From: Candidatus Brocadia sapporoensis
GTDB lineage: Bacteria; Planctomycetota; Brocadiia; Brocadiales; Brocadiaceae
NCBI RefSeq assembly: GCF_001753675.2
Contig: NZ_MJUW02000114.1
Coordinates: 1-64,000 of the forward strand
Direction: 5' to 3'
Length of the DNA stretch: 64,000 bases
Positions 40,110-48,944 of this stretch are shown piece by piece. The first letter of the stretch is position 1, and each line of letters opens with the position of its first letter. The position numbers were made by a program, and so were the translations under genes. Below the pieces are notes generated by a model. That model was given only the letters and a program-made list of their open reading frames with translations, had not been told where the DNA came from and searched no databases.

Positions 40110-40814
40110 ATGTCTATTTTAAACTTTCGCTGTATTTTTCTATTACCCTTTATCATCGTGTGCATGAGTGGAGGTTGTGGTATACAAGACCCCGATTTCT
40201 ACAATCGCCAAGGTGTTTCTTTGGACAGTCAGGGCAGAATAAACGATGCCCTTAAAGAGTATAAAAAGGCATTGAAACTAGACCCCTTTAACCGGGAAGC
40301 GTACAATAATCTTGCTGTATCTTACCATAAAAAGGGATTGTTTGTTGAGGCGATTGAAGAGTATAAAAAGGTATTGGAACTCTATCCGTATGACCCGCAG
40401 GCGTTGTATAACCTTGGTACCATCTATGCAAGAAACAACGTACAGGATGCGGCGATTTTTGTCTGGGAAAAGGCTGTTGAATTAAAACCTGATTTTTCTG
40501 ATGCACACTACGTTTTAGGATTAGCCTATACACAGAAAAAAAAGTATGCTGAAGCTATACAAGAATATAAAAAGGTACTCGATAAAAAACCAGACGACGC
40601 AATTACTCATAACAACCTGGGCGTTGTTTATACCGAAACAGGGCACCTGGACGAAGCCATTAACGAACTCAAAAAATCCATTTCCATGAATCCATCCATA
40701 GCAATGACCTACAAAAATCTTGAGATAGCATATAGGAAAAAGGGATTGGAAGCAGACGCTAATAACGCAATTAAACAATACGAGGAATTAGCTAAAAAGA
40801 ATCAAGCGAAATAA
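40110..40814 (+). CDS. TPR-repeat lipoprotein
   Basis: A 234-residue lipoprotein with lipobox MSGGC at residues 19-23. About five and a half tetratricopeptide repeats fill residues 30-225; typical units are GRINDALKEYKKALKLDP, GLFVEAIEEYKKVLELYP and GHLDEAINELKKSISMNP. Such scaffolds hold protein complexes in the envelope. The gene is monocistronic and no partner is evident. Confidence 0.9.
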   Translation: MSILNFRCIFLLPFIIVCMSGGCGIQDPDFYNRQGVSLDSQGRINDALKEYKKALKLDPFNREAYNNLAVSYHKKGLFVEAIEEYKKVLELYPYDPQALYNLGTIYARNNVQDAAIFVWEKAVELKPDFSDAHYVLGLAYTQKKKYAEAIQEYKKVLDKKPDDAITHNNLGVVYTETGHLDEAINELKKSISMNPSIAMTYKNLEIAYRKKGLEADANNAIKQYEELAKKNQAK

Positions 40815-40835
40815 CTTAGAGTTAACGACAAAAGA

Positions 40836-40912
40836 AAGTTGTCATTCCTGCAAAAGCAGGAATCCAGTATTTTACGCTAGTGTTCTGGATTTCCACTTGC
40901 AAGAGAATGATA
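40836..40912. repeat. Dispersed palindromic repeat (CATTCCTGC type)
   Basis: TGTCATTCCTGCaaaaGCAGGAATCCAG is followed by a second arm TTCTGGATTTCCACTTGC. A partial relative, TATCATTCCTGCGAAG, lies at about 40048. This is a common intergenic element. It sits just after the TPR gene and may act as a transcript end. The remaining sequence to 41175 shows no convincing gene. Confidence 0.55.
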
Positions 40913-41175
40913 AGGCGACATTACTATAGTAAACGTAACAAATAAGTATATATGCAAGCACCCTTGCCAGGGCTGCAGCCCGAAGCAATCTCCAGTGCCT
41001 GGATTGCCCCGAGGAGTTTATACAGAGCAATGCGAATGCGTCCGCAATGGCAATGTTCTTTTGCGTTCACCGTAGCCAAAATCCCATCCTTTAACGGAAA
41101 AGTACACAGCCTATCAGGATATGAACGTGACTTGTTAAAGAACGGCAACATGCAATTGTCTCTGTTATGGGTGCT

Positions 41176-41385
41176 TTACTTTACCGGGTCATATCCGGAA
41201 CTCCCAAAGGGATGACACCGCAATACACGCCATATACCAAGGCATATGCCCCATAAGATACCCTTCTTTTGTATCGCATCAATCATATATTGGGAACAGG
41301 TGGGCTCATAACGGCAGGAAGGATGCAAGAAGGGTGAGATAATAAACTGATATGCATGAATAAGTTTAATGATGATAAACTTCAT
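41176..41385 (-). CDS. yidD: Membrane protein insertion efficiency factor YidD
   Basis: A small amphipathic protein that helps YidC insert membrane proteins. The core [31 protein letters not shown] is diagnostic, followed by [13 protein letters not shown] at the C-terminus. The start at 41385 (MKFIIIK) gives 69 residues and overlaps the end of rnpA by about 20 bases; an in-frame ATG at 41400 or 41436 is possible. yidC is not downstream as it is in many genomes. Confidence 0.92.
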   Translation of the reverse strand: MKFIIIKLIHAYQFIISPFLHPSCRYEPTCSQYMIDAIQKKGILWGICLGIWRVLRCHPFGSSGYDPVK

Positions 41386-41737
41386 GGGCACAGACTTCAT
41401 TAATTTTAATAAGTAATTTCTTAAATCCGTCTTCAATATCAGACCGTTTCAGATCGGAAGAAAAGGGCTGACGCGGAATGGCAATTATGTCAACGTGCAC
41501 TGCAAGTAAGTGTTTATTTAGCCGGTAAACCTCTCTCAGCAATCGTTTGGCACGATTCCGCCGCACGGCATTTCCTACCTTCTTGCTTACCACCAGCCCC
41601 AGCCGGGAATGCGGAAGGCTATTTACTACTACGTAGAGGACAACCTTCGCATCTTTGAATACCTTCCCTTCCTGAAAAACTCTTTCAAATTCCCTCTTTA
41701 AAGTCAACCGTTCCGCTTTCGTAAATCGATACTTCAT
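41366..41737 (-). CDS. rnpA: Ribonuclease P protein component
   Basis: A 123-residue protein subunit of RNase P, which matures the 5' ends of tRNAs. The RNR signature is present as [21 protein letters not shown]. The N-terminal F-x-x-x-F region reads [20 protein letters not shown]. The usual upstream neighbour rpmH (ribosomal protein L34) is not found in 41738-41951, so the classical cluster is broken here. Confidence 0.95.
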   Translation of the reverse strand: MKYRFTKAERLTLKREFERVFQEGKVFKDAKVVLYVVVNSLPHSRLGLVVSKKVGNAVRRNRAKRLLREVYRLNKHLLAVHVDIIAIPRQPFSSDLKRSDIEDGFKKLLIKINEVCAHEVYHH

Positions 41738-41951
41738 AAGGCAAATTCACGCATTCAAAAAGGGGAGTAAGAAAAATTTCACAGCGTTATTTCTAGCTTT
41801 TCAAGCAAATACTGTCTCAAGATAAACGCAATCCAACAGCCCCGTCAATGAGGGTTTGACGGTAGGGTTTTTCATGTTGCTATACTATCTTTTTAGACAT
41901 GTGTACCTTAGCAGAAGAACAAGATGAAGTCAATGGGTTCATGGGCAAGAT

Positions 41952-42827
41952 TTAAGTACACCCCACGACCTTTTTAATTTCATCAGACAATGGCAACGGT
42001 CTGAAGCCCAATGAAATAGCGCTCGTGCTATCTAGTGAAACGTCCGGCGGTCTTGGCGCCGCCAAGATCAAATCCTTTTGTTTGGAGGGTATCAACCTGG
42101 CTTCAGAAATGTTCAAAGTATTCGCCAGTAGCTCGCCAAACTCATACCGGGAGATACGTTTGTTGCCGCCTATGTGGAGTAATCCATGCACTTTTTCAAG
42201 GGACAGAAAAATTCCGGATACAGCAGCGATTACGCTTACCGGGGTTCTGAATTCATCAACAAAAAGCTGCAATTCCCTTCCCGTTTTTATCGCTTCTATC
42301 ATGGGCTGAATGAAGCTTTTGGCACCTGGTCCGGGAATGCCAAACATCAAAGACAATCGGCAAATAGCAATCATGGGATGGCGTTTCATCATGCCCTCCT
42401 CAGCCAGTACCTTTTGTTCTCCATAAAAATTGACGGGACAAACCGGATCTTCCTCACGATAAGGGGCGCTCAAACCATCGAAAACCAGATCCGTTGAGGT
42501 AAAAACACAGGGAATTCCATAATCTGCACAAAGACCCGCAATATTAACAGATGCATCTACATTGACCTTCTGTGATTCAGCCGGGTTGATTTGGCAAAAA
42601 TTCGGATCCGTTTTCGCCGCAGTATGGATTACGGCGTCGGGACGTATCTGCCGGAATATCTTCTTCACTGCTTTAAAATCAATTAGATCGGCTTTCACGA
42701 CAGGCATACCTGCAATGTCTCCTGAATGGGAAAAAGTCGTCCCGGTGACATCCCATGTTCGTTTCGCTGCCTGACAAACATTCCATCCCAAAAATCCGCG
42801 AGCACCCGTAACGAGCAATTTCTTCAT
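41952..42827 (-). CDS. SDR-family sugar-nucleotide reductase (RmlD-like)
   Basis: A 291-residue extended short-chain dehydrogenase. The NAD(P)-binding motif is VTGARGFLGWNV. The catalytic Thr/Ser region is VFTSTDLVFDG and the YxxxK pair is FYGEQKVLAEE. PAESQKVNVDASVNIAGLC and RLSLMFGIPG match dTDP-4-dehydrorhamnose reductase-like proteins. With no rml genes adjacent, the substrate is open; it may act in surface polysaccharide synthesis. It is downstream of the ABC-F gene, 58 bases away. Confidence 0.88.
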   Translation of the reverse strand: MKKLLVTGARGFLGWNVCQAAKRTWDVTGTTFSHSGDIAGMPVVKADLIDFKAVKKIFRQIRPDAVIHTAAKTDPNFCQINPAESQKVNVDASVNIAGLCADYGIPCVFTSTDLVFDGLSAPYREEDPVCPVNFYGEQKVLAEEGMMKRHPMIAICRLSLMFGIPGPGAKSFIQPMIEAIKTGRELQLFVDEFRTPVSVIAAVSGIFLSLEKVHGLLHIGGNKRISRYEFGELLANTLNISEARLIPSKQKDLILAAPRPPDVSLDSTSAISLGFRPLPLSDEIKKVVGCT

Positions 42828-42885
42828 AAAAGCGCCTCATTAGATGTCTGCAAAGGTCGTTGGATTCCTGTATCCGTTGAAGCAT

Positions 42886-44829
42886 TTATTCACTTACGGA
42901 CTCCAACTCCACGTGCATTTCCTCCCATCGGTTATAGAGGGCGCTCAATTCCTGGGTAATCGCCTTATATTGTTTATTGACCTCCACAGATTTCGCTTTG
43001 TCGTCATAAAGCGACGGATCTGAAAAGATACGGTCTATTTCCTTTTTTTGAGTTTCCAGGAAGGCAATTTTTTCTTCTATGGTTTGGACATCTTTGGCGA
43101 GTTTTCTTCTTCTGGCATTTTGCTCCTTCTTAAGTAAATACTGTTGCTTTTGTGAATTGGTTTCTTCAGACTTACGATGCAAGACTTCCGTTGCCCTGCC
43201 TTCCGCAGTTTCCCCAAGTAAATCAGACACCTTTTTTTCGAGAAAGTCCCGCATACTACCCAAATGGGTGAGGATCTTCTGGTTTCTTAATTCGTAAACT
43301 TTTGTGACAAGACCATCAAGGAAATCCCTGTCATGGGATACAATCAACAGGCTTCCTGCATAATCCAGCAGTGCATCCTTGAGTATCTTCTTAGTCGCGA
43401 TGTCGATATGATTTGTTGGCTCATCCATGATGAGAAAATTGGTAGGCTTGAGAAGCATCTTGGCAAGAGATAGCCGGGATTTTTCACCGCCGCTCAGAAC
43501 ATTGACACTCTTAAAGATGTCGTCACCGGAAAAAAGGAAAGCACCCAGGATATGGCGAATATGGGGAATCATGGAAAGTGGGGCAACCGTCTCGATTTCC
43601 TGTAATACGGTATTTTGCGTATTCAATTTCTCTGCATGTTCCTGGGCAAAATAATCAAAAGATACATTATACCCCATCCTGATCGTTCCGGCGTATGGTT
43701 GCTCAATACCAGCTATGATGCGGAGTAAAGTGGATTTTCCAGACCCATTCTGCCCGACAAGGGCGACCTTTTCTCCCCGTTCAAGGGAAAGGCAAATACC
43801 CTGGAATATCGACCCTCCATCATATTTGTGTGAAACATCTTTTACACCCAATACCGAGATGCCGCTTTGTTTTGAAGGAGGAAACCGGAATTTGATCTGC
43901 TCTATCGTGTTTTCAGGCAGTTCTTCCTTCTCCATTTTTTCAAGCATAAGGATGCGGCTCTGTACCTGTGATGCCTTGGTGTTCTTCGCCCGGAAACGTT
44001 CAATAAACCGTTCCACCTCTTTGATCTTTTTCTGCTGATTGACGTAACGCGCTGTCTGTAATTCCATCCGATTCTTTTTTTCAATCTCATACAAGGAATA
44101 ATTTCCATAGTATTCATGGATTTTCCCCTTCTCCAATTCCCAGATCTTGGTAACGTTTCGATCAAGGAATGCGCGGTCGTGTGATATGATAATCAGACCT
44201 CCTTTAAATCCCCTGAGATATTCTTCCAGCCAGAGGATTGAATCGATATCCAGATGATTGGTTGGTTCGTCCAGGAGGAGTACATTGGGTTCCTGCAGTA
44301 ACAACCGGGAAAGGGCAACCCGCATCTGCCATCCGCCGCTGAAAGTACCAATGTCTCTTGTAAAATCTGATTCCTTAAACCCCATTCCTTTTAAAACCTT
44401 GCCCGTTTCCGCTTCAATCTTTGCGCTGTTGACAACCTCGAGCTGATGCTGCAGATGTGCGTAATTATCCAGGAGCATCTGATGGTCCTCACCTCGTATG
44501 ACAGGATCTTCCAATTGGGTGTGGATGGTATCAATCTGATGCTTCAGGTGGAGAATGTCCTCAAAGGCAGAACTGGTTTCTTCAAATACCGTCTTTTTCC
44601 TGAAGACGAACCCTTCCTGGGGAAGGTAGCCAGTATTTGCATCTTTTGAACAAACAAGATCGCCTCCATCCGGCTCAATGAATCTGCCAATGAGTTTGAA
44701 GAGGGTAGATTTTCCGGCACCGTTGGGTCCGATCAAACCGATCCGATCGTTTCTTCTGATGTGAAGAGAAACGTTGTCAACAATGGCTTTTGATCCGAAG
44801 GTAAGGCTAATGTTATTCAGACGAATCAT
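42886..44829 (-). CDS. ABC-F family ATPase
   Basis: A soluble protein of about 647 residues from ATG 44829, which overlaps the stop of the preceding methyltransferase gene as ATGA. Two ABC cassettes are seen, with Walker A GLIGPNGAGKSTLF and ALVGQNGSGKSTLL, signatures TFSGGWQMRVALSR and VLSGGEKSRLSLAK, and Walker B LLLDEPTNHLD and LIMDEPTNHID. The linker between cassettes is charged, and a coiled coil ends the protein (Uup/YheS type). There are no membrane spans; ABC-F proteins act on the ribosomal exit or P-site region. Confidence 0.95.
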   Translation of the reverse strand: MIRLNNISLTFGSKAIVDNVSLHIRRNDRIGLIGPNGAGKSTLFKLIGRFIEPDGGDLVCSKDANTGYLPQEGFVFRKKTVFEETSSAFEDILHLKHQIDTIHTQLEDPVIRGEDHQMLLDNYAHLQHQLEVVNSAKIEAETGKVLKGMGFKESDFTRDIGTFSGGWQMRVALSRLLLQEPNVLLLDEPTNHLDIDSILWLEEYLRGFKGGLIIISHDRAFLDRNVTKIWELEKGKIHEYYGNYSLYEIEKKNRMELQTARYVNQQKKIKEVERFIERFRAKNTKASQVQSRILMLEKMEKEELPENTIEQIKFRFPPSKQSGISVLGVKDVSHKYDGGSIFQGICLSLERGEKVALVGQNGSGKSTLLRIIAGIEQPYAGTIRMGYNVSFDYFAQEHAEKLNTQNTVLQEIETVAPLSMIPHIRHILGAFLFSGDDIFKSVNVLSGGEKSRLSLAKMLLKPTNFLIMDEPTNHIDIATKKILKDALLDYAGSLLIVSHDRDFLDGLVTKVYELRNQKILTHLGSMRDFLEKKVSDLLGETAEGRATEVLHRKSEETNSQKQQYLLKKEQNARRRKLAKDVQTIEEKIAFLETQKKEIDRIFSDPSLYDDKAKSVEVNKQYKAITQELSALYNRWEEMHVELESVSE

Positions 44830-45578
44830 TTTATCCCGCCATACACCGCTTCCTGATATTCCTTCCAGAAACACTCGGCAGTGCGGAATCCGGCCTCTGC
44901 AATAATTTGAAGCTCGTCCATCAGGCATAACGGGTTATCACCGGACTCTTTCTCTTTATCAGACAATGCTGAGGAAATTTCGTCCAGGGACTTCTCTTCG
45001 TGCCTGATTTCACGCGTTCTCTCTTGTATACCCTGATAGTACAAACGCCGGAATCTGGCCTCAAGTACAGCGTCGGCCGTTTTTAAAACATCACAATTTA
45101 TAAACCAGCCATGCGGTCTTAAAATTGACTGAACGTAGTTGAGGAGCGTAAGCTTCTCCTCCCGATATAAATGGTGAAGAGCAAAAGAAGATACCACGGC
45201 GTCGACAGAGGAATGGGCGTCCATTGTTTTCGGTAAATCCTGAAATGTGGAGACATGGAATGTGACGTGTTCAAGGCGATTGTTAAGCCTTGCTTTGGCC
45301 TTTTCGATCATGAGCGCTGCCGCATCAACAGCAATAATCTCCGCGCGGGGAAACATTTCGATGATCTTGTGAGAAAGGTAGCCGGTACCGGCGCCCAAGT
45401 CTAAGACACGCAAATGTTCCGTTCTGTTAAAGGGCAAGACCTCACACACGACGGATGCCATTTTAACACGGTTTGGATGCCAGATGTCCATATCGGCATC
45501 GTAAGAAGCTACAATATTGGAGTTATTAAAGGCGTAGACCGTTTCTCTCAAGGCATTTTTCTCCATAACGGCAATCAT
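44826..45578 (-). CDS. Class I SAM-dependent methyltransferase
   Basis: A 250-residue Rossmann-fold methyltransferase. Motif I is LRVLDLGAGTGYLSHKI, the acidic end of strand two is IIAVDAAALMIEKA, and motif IV is VDAVVSSFALHHL, typical of UbiE/small-molecule methylases. It overlaps the ABC-F gene by four bases (ATGA), which implies translational coupling. The start may be the first Met or the Met four codons later. The substrate is not predictable. Confidence 0.9.
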   Translation of the reverse strand: MIAVMEKNALRETVYAFNNSNIVASYDADMDIWHPNRVKMASVVCEVLPFNRTEHLRVLDLGAGTGYLSHKIIEMFPRAEIIAVDAAALMIEKAKARLNNRLEHVTFHVSTFQDLPKTMDAHSSVDAVVSSFALHHLYREEKLTLLNYVQSILRPHGWFINCDVLKTADAVLEARFRRLYYQGIQERTREIRHEEKSLDEISSALSDKEKESGDNPLCLMDELQIIAEAGFRTAECFWKEYQEAVYGGIK

Positions 45579-45626
45579 GAAAAAATAATAGCAGATTATA
45601 TTTTGTGCAATTATAATAAAAATATT

Positions 45627-46529
45627 ATGAAAAGTAAATCTACAAGAGACTTAAGAAAAGGCAAAAAGAGAAATCCCGCTTCTAAACTGGTGTGTCCCGG
45701 GAAGCGACTGACACAGGCGGCGGTGCGAAGGTTTCAAGAAAGGATTTACCTGCATTATCAGGCACATGGCCGTAAACTTCCCTGGAGAACAACGCAAGAC
45801 CCGTATCGGATCCTGGTTTCGGAAATTATGCTCCAGCAAACCCAGGTACAAACGGTTATGGGGAAGTATGAACCGTTTATCAGTACATTTCCTGATTTTC
45901 CAAGCCTCGCCAGGGCATCACTACGCATGGTTCTTCAGAAATGGCAGGGGCTGGGTTACAACCGGCGGGCAATAGCTTTGATGCAGATTGCTCAAAGGGT
46001 TACGGATGAGTTTTACGGGAAGCTTCCCTCGTCGGTGGAAACGTTAAAGACTTTTCCCGGAATCGGCGCGGCAACTGCCGCTTCAATTGCTGCATTTGCC
46101 TTTCATAAACCGACCGTTTTTATTGAAACGAATATACGCAGAGTATTTATCCATAGCTTTTTCCACGATAGAACAAATATCAGAGACGCTGAAATCCTTC
46201 CTCTGGTAGAACAGACCCTGCATACTTCTCATCCCCGTGAATGGTATTATGCCCTTATGGATTATGGAGTAATGTTGAAGCAAAACCACGAAAATCCAAA
46301 CAGGAGAAGCGCTCATTATCAAAAGCAACCTCCCTTTCAAGGCTCCAACCGGCAGATTCGGGGAATGATTCTGAAAGCGCTCACTACCAAATCATGTCTT
46401 TCCGAGCAAGAAATTGCACAAAAGCTTCACCTGAGTCGGGAAAAGATAAAATACAATCTTGTTCAATTAGAAAAAGAGGGGTTTATTAAAAGAAAGAGGA
46501 GAAAAATTACCTTAGCAGAGAATTTATAA
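45627..46529 (+). CDS. MutY-like HhH-GPD DNA glycosylase lacking the iron-sulfur cluster
   Basis: A protein of about 300 residues from the Met at 45627; an open frame extends 71 codons upstream across the divergent promoter, but the domain begins later. LPWRTTQDPYRILVSEIMLQQTQV carries the MutY catalytic Glu. The helix-hairpin-helix is LKTFPGIGAATAASIAAFAF. The catalytic Asp of MutY (DGNVKRV in E. coli) is replaced by Glu in FIETNIRRVF. The four C-terminal cysteines of the 4Fe-4S loop are absent; NPNRRSAHYQKQPPFQGSNR occupies that place, and a winged-helix-like tail follows. It likely excises mismatched bases, but specificity is uncertain. Divergent from the methyltransferase gene. Confidence 0.85.
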   Translation: MKSKSTRDLRKGKKRNPASKLVCPGKRLTQAAVRRFQERIYLHYQAHGRKLPWRTTQDPYRILVSEIMLQQTQVQTVMGKYEPFISTFPDFPSLARASLRMVLQKWQGLGYNRRAIALMQIAQRVTDEFYGKLPSSVETLKTFPGIGAATAASIAAFAFHKPTVFIETNIRRVFIHSFFHDRTNIRDAEILPLVEQTLHTSHPREWYYALMDYGVMLKQNHENPNRRSAHYQKQPPFQGSNRQIRGMILKALTTKSCLSEQEIAQKLHLSREKIKYNLVQLEKEGFIKRKRRKITLAENL

Positions 46530-46842
46530 ATCTTAAATCCGGCGCATCTCGTTCCTGATCATTGCCTCTGGCTCATCAGTTCAGAAATGTTTGAAATCTC
46601 AACAAGCCGCATAAAAAAACTACGCTGAATATCTTTTTCCCATTACCTTTGGAAGAAAAGAAGTGTTACGTCAGTAATGTATAAATACAGGCGCTTATTT
46701 ACTCTATAACCTGTGAAATGCCTTGACTCAATGGAAGGACAAGCTTAACAGGTATGTTGTTTGCTTAATTCCGTTACAAATTTTCTCTTCAAAAAGAGAT
46801 TAAGCATTACAACGTCTTCTGGATTTATTTCAGGTATTATCT
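46530..46842. other. Intergenic, no gene seen
   Basis: About 310 bases between the glycosylase and the amidase. No gene, repeat or terminator stands out. Confidence 0.5.
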
Positions 46843-47460
46843 ATGCGTCTTCGGTTGAAAATCGGTATTTGCCTGTCTTTTTTTATCCTCGGACCCTTGG
46901 GTTGTTATGTGCCGCCGGCTTCCAAACCCATGCCTGCCACGAGGCCTGTTGAAAGCGCCATGATTCCTGTGAAACCTCAGAAAAGGGAAGAGTCTTATAT
47001 CATAAGTCAACTTGATCATTATTTTGTACGGGACTGGAGATACATTGTTATTCACCACAGCGCCTCAGCATCTGGCAGCGCCGCTGATTTTGATAAATAT
47101 CACAGAAAGAAAAGAAGATGGGAGAATGGCCTGGGCTATCATTTTGTGATCGGCAATGGAAATGGAACCTCTGACGGAAAAATCGAGATAGGAAACCGAT
47201 GGAAAAACCAAATAGACGGCGCCCACGCCGGTGTGGAAGAATACAACCACTATGGCATAGGAATTTGCCTGGTGGGAAATTTTAATGAATCGCGTCCAAC
47301 ATCAGCTCAGATGGCATCCCTTTCGACCTTAGTTGAGTATTTGAAAAACAGATGCCGGATCCCCGCTGAAAATGTGATCATGCACCGACACTTCAGGCAA
47401 ACTGAATGTCCGGGAAGAAACTTTCCTTATTACAAATTGCTTGCAAATACTTATTTCTAA
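46843..47460 (+). CDS. N-acetylmuramoyl-L-alanine amidase lipoprotein (amidase_2/PGRP)
   Basis: A 205-residue lipoprotein with lipobox PLGC near residue 20. The amidase_2 domain covers residues about 65-200. Zinc ligands are His in YIVIHHSASASGS, and His and Cys in MHRHFRQTECPGRNFP. LGYHFVIGNGNGTSDG and YGIGICLVGNFN are typical. It cleaves the amide between muramic acid and the peptide stem, so it supports a peptidoglycan wall. No partner gene. Confidence 0.93.
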   Translation: MRLRLKIGICLSFFILGPLGCYVPPASKPMPATRPVESAMIPVKPQKREESYIISQLDHYFVRDWRYIVIHHSASASGSAADFDKYHRKKRRWENGLGYHFVIGNGNGTSDGKIEIGNRWKNQIDGAHAGVEEYNHYGIGICLVGNFNESRPTSAQMASLSTLVEYLKNRCRIPAENVIMHRHFRQTECPGRNFPYYKLLANTYF

Positions 47461-47572
47461 GGTATCGACGGAATATCGTACACCCAGCACACAACAGTCA
47501 AAATGCGGCAGAGCAGCAAATACACCTTTTGGGTTTCAGATCTAGGCGCAGACACCTCCCCTTTGTGAATAG

Positions 47573-47746
47573 TCATTGCTTTTCCTTGGCCTTCAAAAAG
47601 GCATTCATTTCTGCTTGGATACGGGGCGTATCAATTTCTTTGGCCTTATTATAGCATAGGATGCAGATGTCTCCCCTAGTGGTAGTCATCTTTTTCCATT
47701 CATCCTTTTCTCCGAGATAAAGACCACACTTCCAGCAGTTAGCCAT
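47573..47746 (-). CDS. Small zinc-ribbon protein (57 residues)
   Basis: A short gene with a clear reading frame: MANCWKCGLYLGEKDEW at the start, then GDICILCYNKAKEIDT, ending in KAKEKQ. Two CxxC pairs make a zinc ribbon. AGAGG lies upstream of the ATG at 47746. It follows the DUF3786 gene by 21 bases on the same strand, so the two may be co-transcribed. The amphipathic C-terminal helix may bind a partner. Function unknown. Confidence 0.72.
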   Translation of the reverse strand: MANCWKCGLYLGEKDEWKKMTTTRGDICILCYNKAKEIDTPRIQAEMNAFLKAKEKQ

Positions 47747-47767
47747 AGGAATTTCCTCTGTTATTTT

Positions 47768-48544
47768 TTATAACTGAACAAATCTTTCCACAAATCTTTC
47801 CACAAGATAGGCAAGGTATTCTATGTCGATGTAAGCTTCCGCACTGCTATCTAAAAAAAGCTTGCAACTTGCCGAAAACTCTTCATCCGCATCCCAAAAG
47901 CACAGATACAAGGGTATCTGTGGCAAGAGGTCAAAGCGGAAGACATAATCTGCTTTCATTTTTCCCCGGGTTTCTATGCCACCTAACTCTTTGCAGCACG
48001 CCTTCAGACGATTCATATTTTTATTAAATGTTGCCGCAACTTTTTCTTCTGCATTCCGTTGAAATGCCTTTACATGCGAGGCAGTATGAGGAAAATATCC
48101 CAGGGTCACCCACTCTCCCGTTAAGGGCTTGTTTCCTTTTCTCCGGATATAGTCATAGATGATAATCTTTGCCCACGAATCGCGGCAATAGGCATCATTT
48201 TCAAACAGGCCATCTTTTCGCATTTCGTATGGCTTGCTCAACATGGTGAGTTTTATCATTTCCCCACCTTTACAGATATCAAAATGACCTCCCGTGGCAA
48301 TGGCTGCTTCTTTGAAATTCGTCCGTTTGGCCTCGGCTTCTAGTTCAATACTCACCCGCTCATAATTATCCTCCATGGTCACGGCAGGTGTTTGAATTGC
48401 CAGTTCCCTGGTTTCTTCTGTCACATAAGGGCAATCATTCATCCTGAGTAGGGCATTTTGTACTTTCAGTGCAAAGGCCATGCAGGTAGGGAGTCCACAT
48501 TTGCCACAATTTGTCCTGGGTAGCTTTTTGTATATTTCAAGCAT
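47768..48544 (-). CDS. DUF3786 protein with N-terminal 4Fe-4S motif
   Basis: A protein of 258 residues. The N-terminus LPRTNCGKCGLPTCMAFALK with a later Cys in NDCPYV has the spacing C-x2-C-x4-C-x16-C of the 4Fe-4S domain found in corrinoid/CODH-ACS proteins. The rest matches what I recall of DUF3786: TGGHFDICKGGEMIKLTM, WVTLGYFPHTASHV and FDLLPQIPLYLCFWDADEEF. The combination occurs mostly in anaerobes. Function unknown; perhaps an iron-sulfur regulator or methyl-transfer accessory. Confidence 0.82.
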   Translation of the reverse strand: MLEIYKKLPRTNCGKCGLPTCMAFALKVQNALLRMNDCPYVTEETRELAIQTPAVTMEDNYERVSIELEAEAKRTNFKEAAIATGGHFDICKGGEMIKLTMLSKPYEMRKDGLFENDAYCRDSWAKIIIYDYIRRKGNKPLTGEWVTLGYFPHTASHVKAFQRNAEEKVAATFNKNMNRLKACCKELGGIETRGKMKADYVFRFDLLPQIPLYLCFWDADEEFSASCKLFLDSSAEAYIDIEYLAYLVERFVERFVQL

Positions 48545-48834
48545 CAAATTTCAATCTTATCGTTTTTCTCTGAAGGCGCATTCCCGATTTATTGTATTGT
48601 CGCGTAAAATCTTTCTTTTTTCGCAAGGTCTTTATATCCCTCAGTTGCATCCCTCTTGATAGGAGGAATCTGGTTGCGGCTTCGCTGCGCTATGAATATC
48701 GGCTGGGTAGGATAGGTATTGCCCACGGCAAGGTACGCCTCGCTGCTACTATTTTATACGAGGTACTCCTTCATATCGTTCGTGCATAATTTTACAAGAT
48801 ATCGGGAATGCACCTGTTTATGTTATCTGCAAAA

Positions 48835-48863
48835 GGCACGAACAAACGGAGTTTGTCCGTGCC
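48835..48863. repeat. Palindrome in the gap before rubrerythrin
   Basis: GGCACGAACAAAC and GTTTGTCCGTGCC pair over 13 bases with one mismatch around GGA. There is no T-run, so it is more like a dispersed repeat than an intrinsic terminator. The surrounding 48548-48944 holds no supported gene. Confidence 0.6.
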
Positions 48864-48944
48864 ACCCCAAAAACCGCTTAACATAACACGCATACGGCAT
48901 TCCCTCTCGTAAGGGAGGGTCGCTGTTTGTGCGTGAGGAAATGC

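Noticed and set aside
40924-41215. Overlapping open frames on both strands downstream of the TPR gene, in the place where yidC might be expected
   Set aside because: Neither frame shows membrane spans, a Shine-Dalgarno or any family motif, so I do not call yidC or another gene here.
45414-45626. N-terminal 71-codon extension of the MutY-like protein
   Set aside because: It runs through the divergent methyltransferase start and lacks a ribosome site; the domain begins well after the Met at 45627.
48592-48789. Plus-strand open frame between DUF3786 and rubrerythrin genes
   Set aside because: It has no Shine-Dalgarno, its translation reads like dispersed-repeat sequence, and it overlaps no domain motif.
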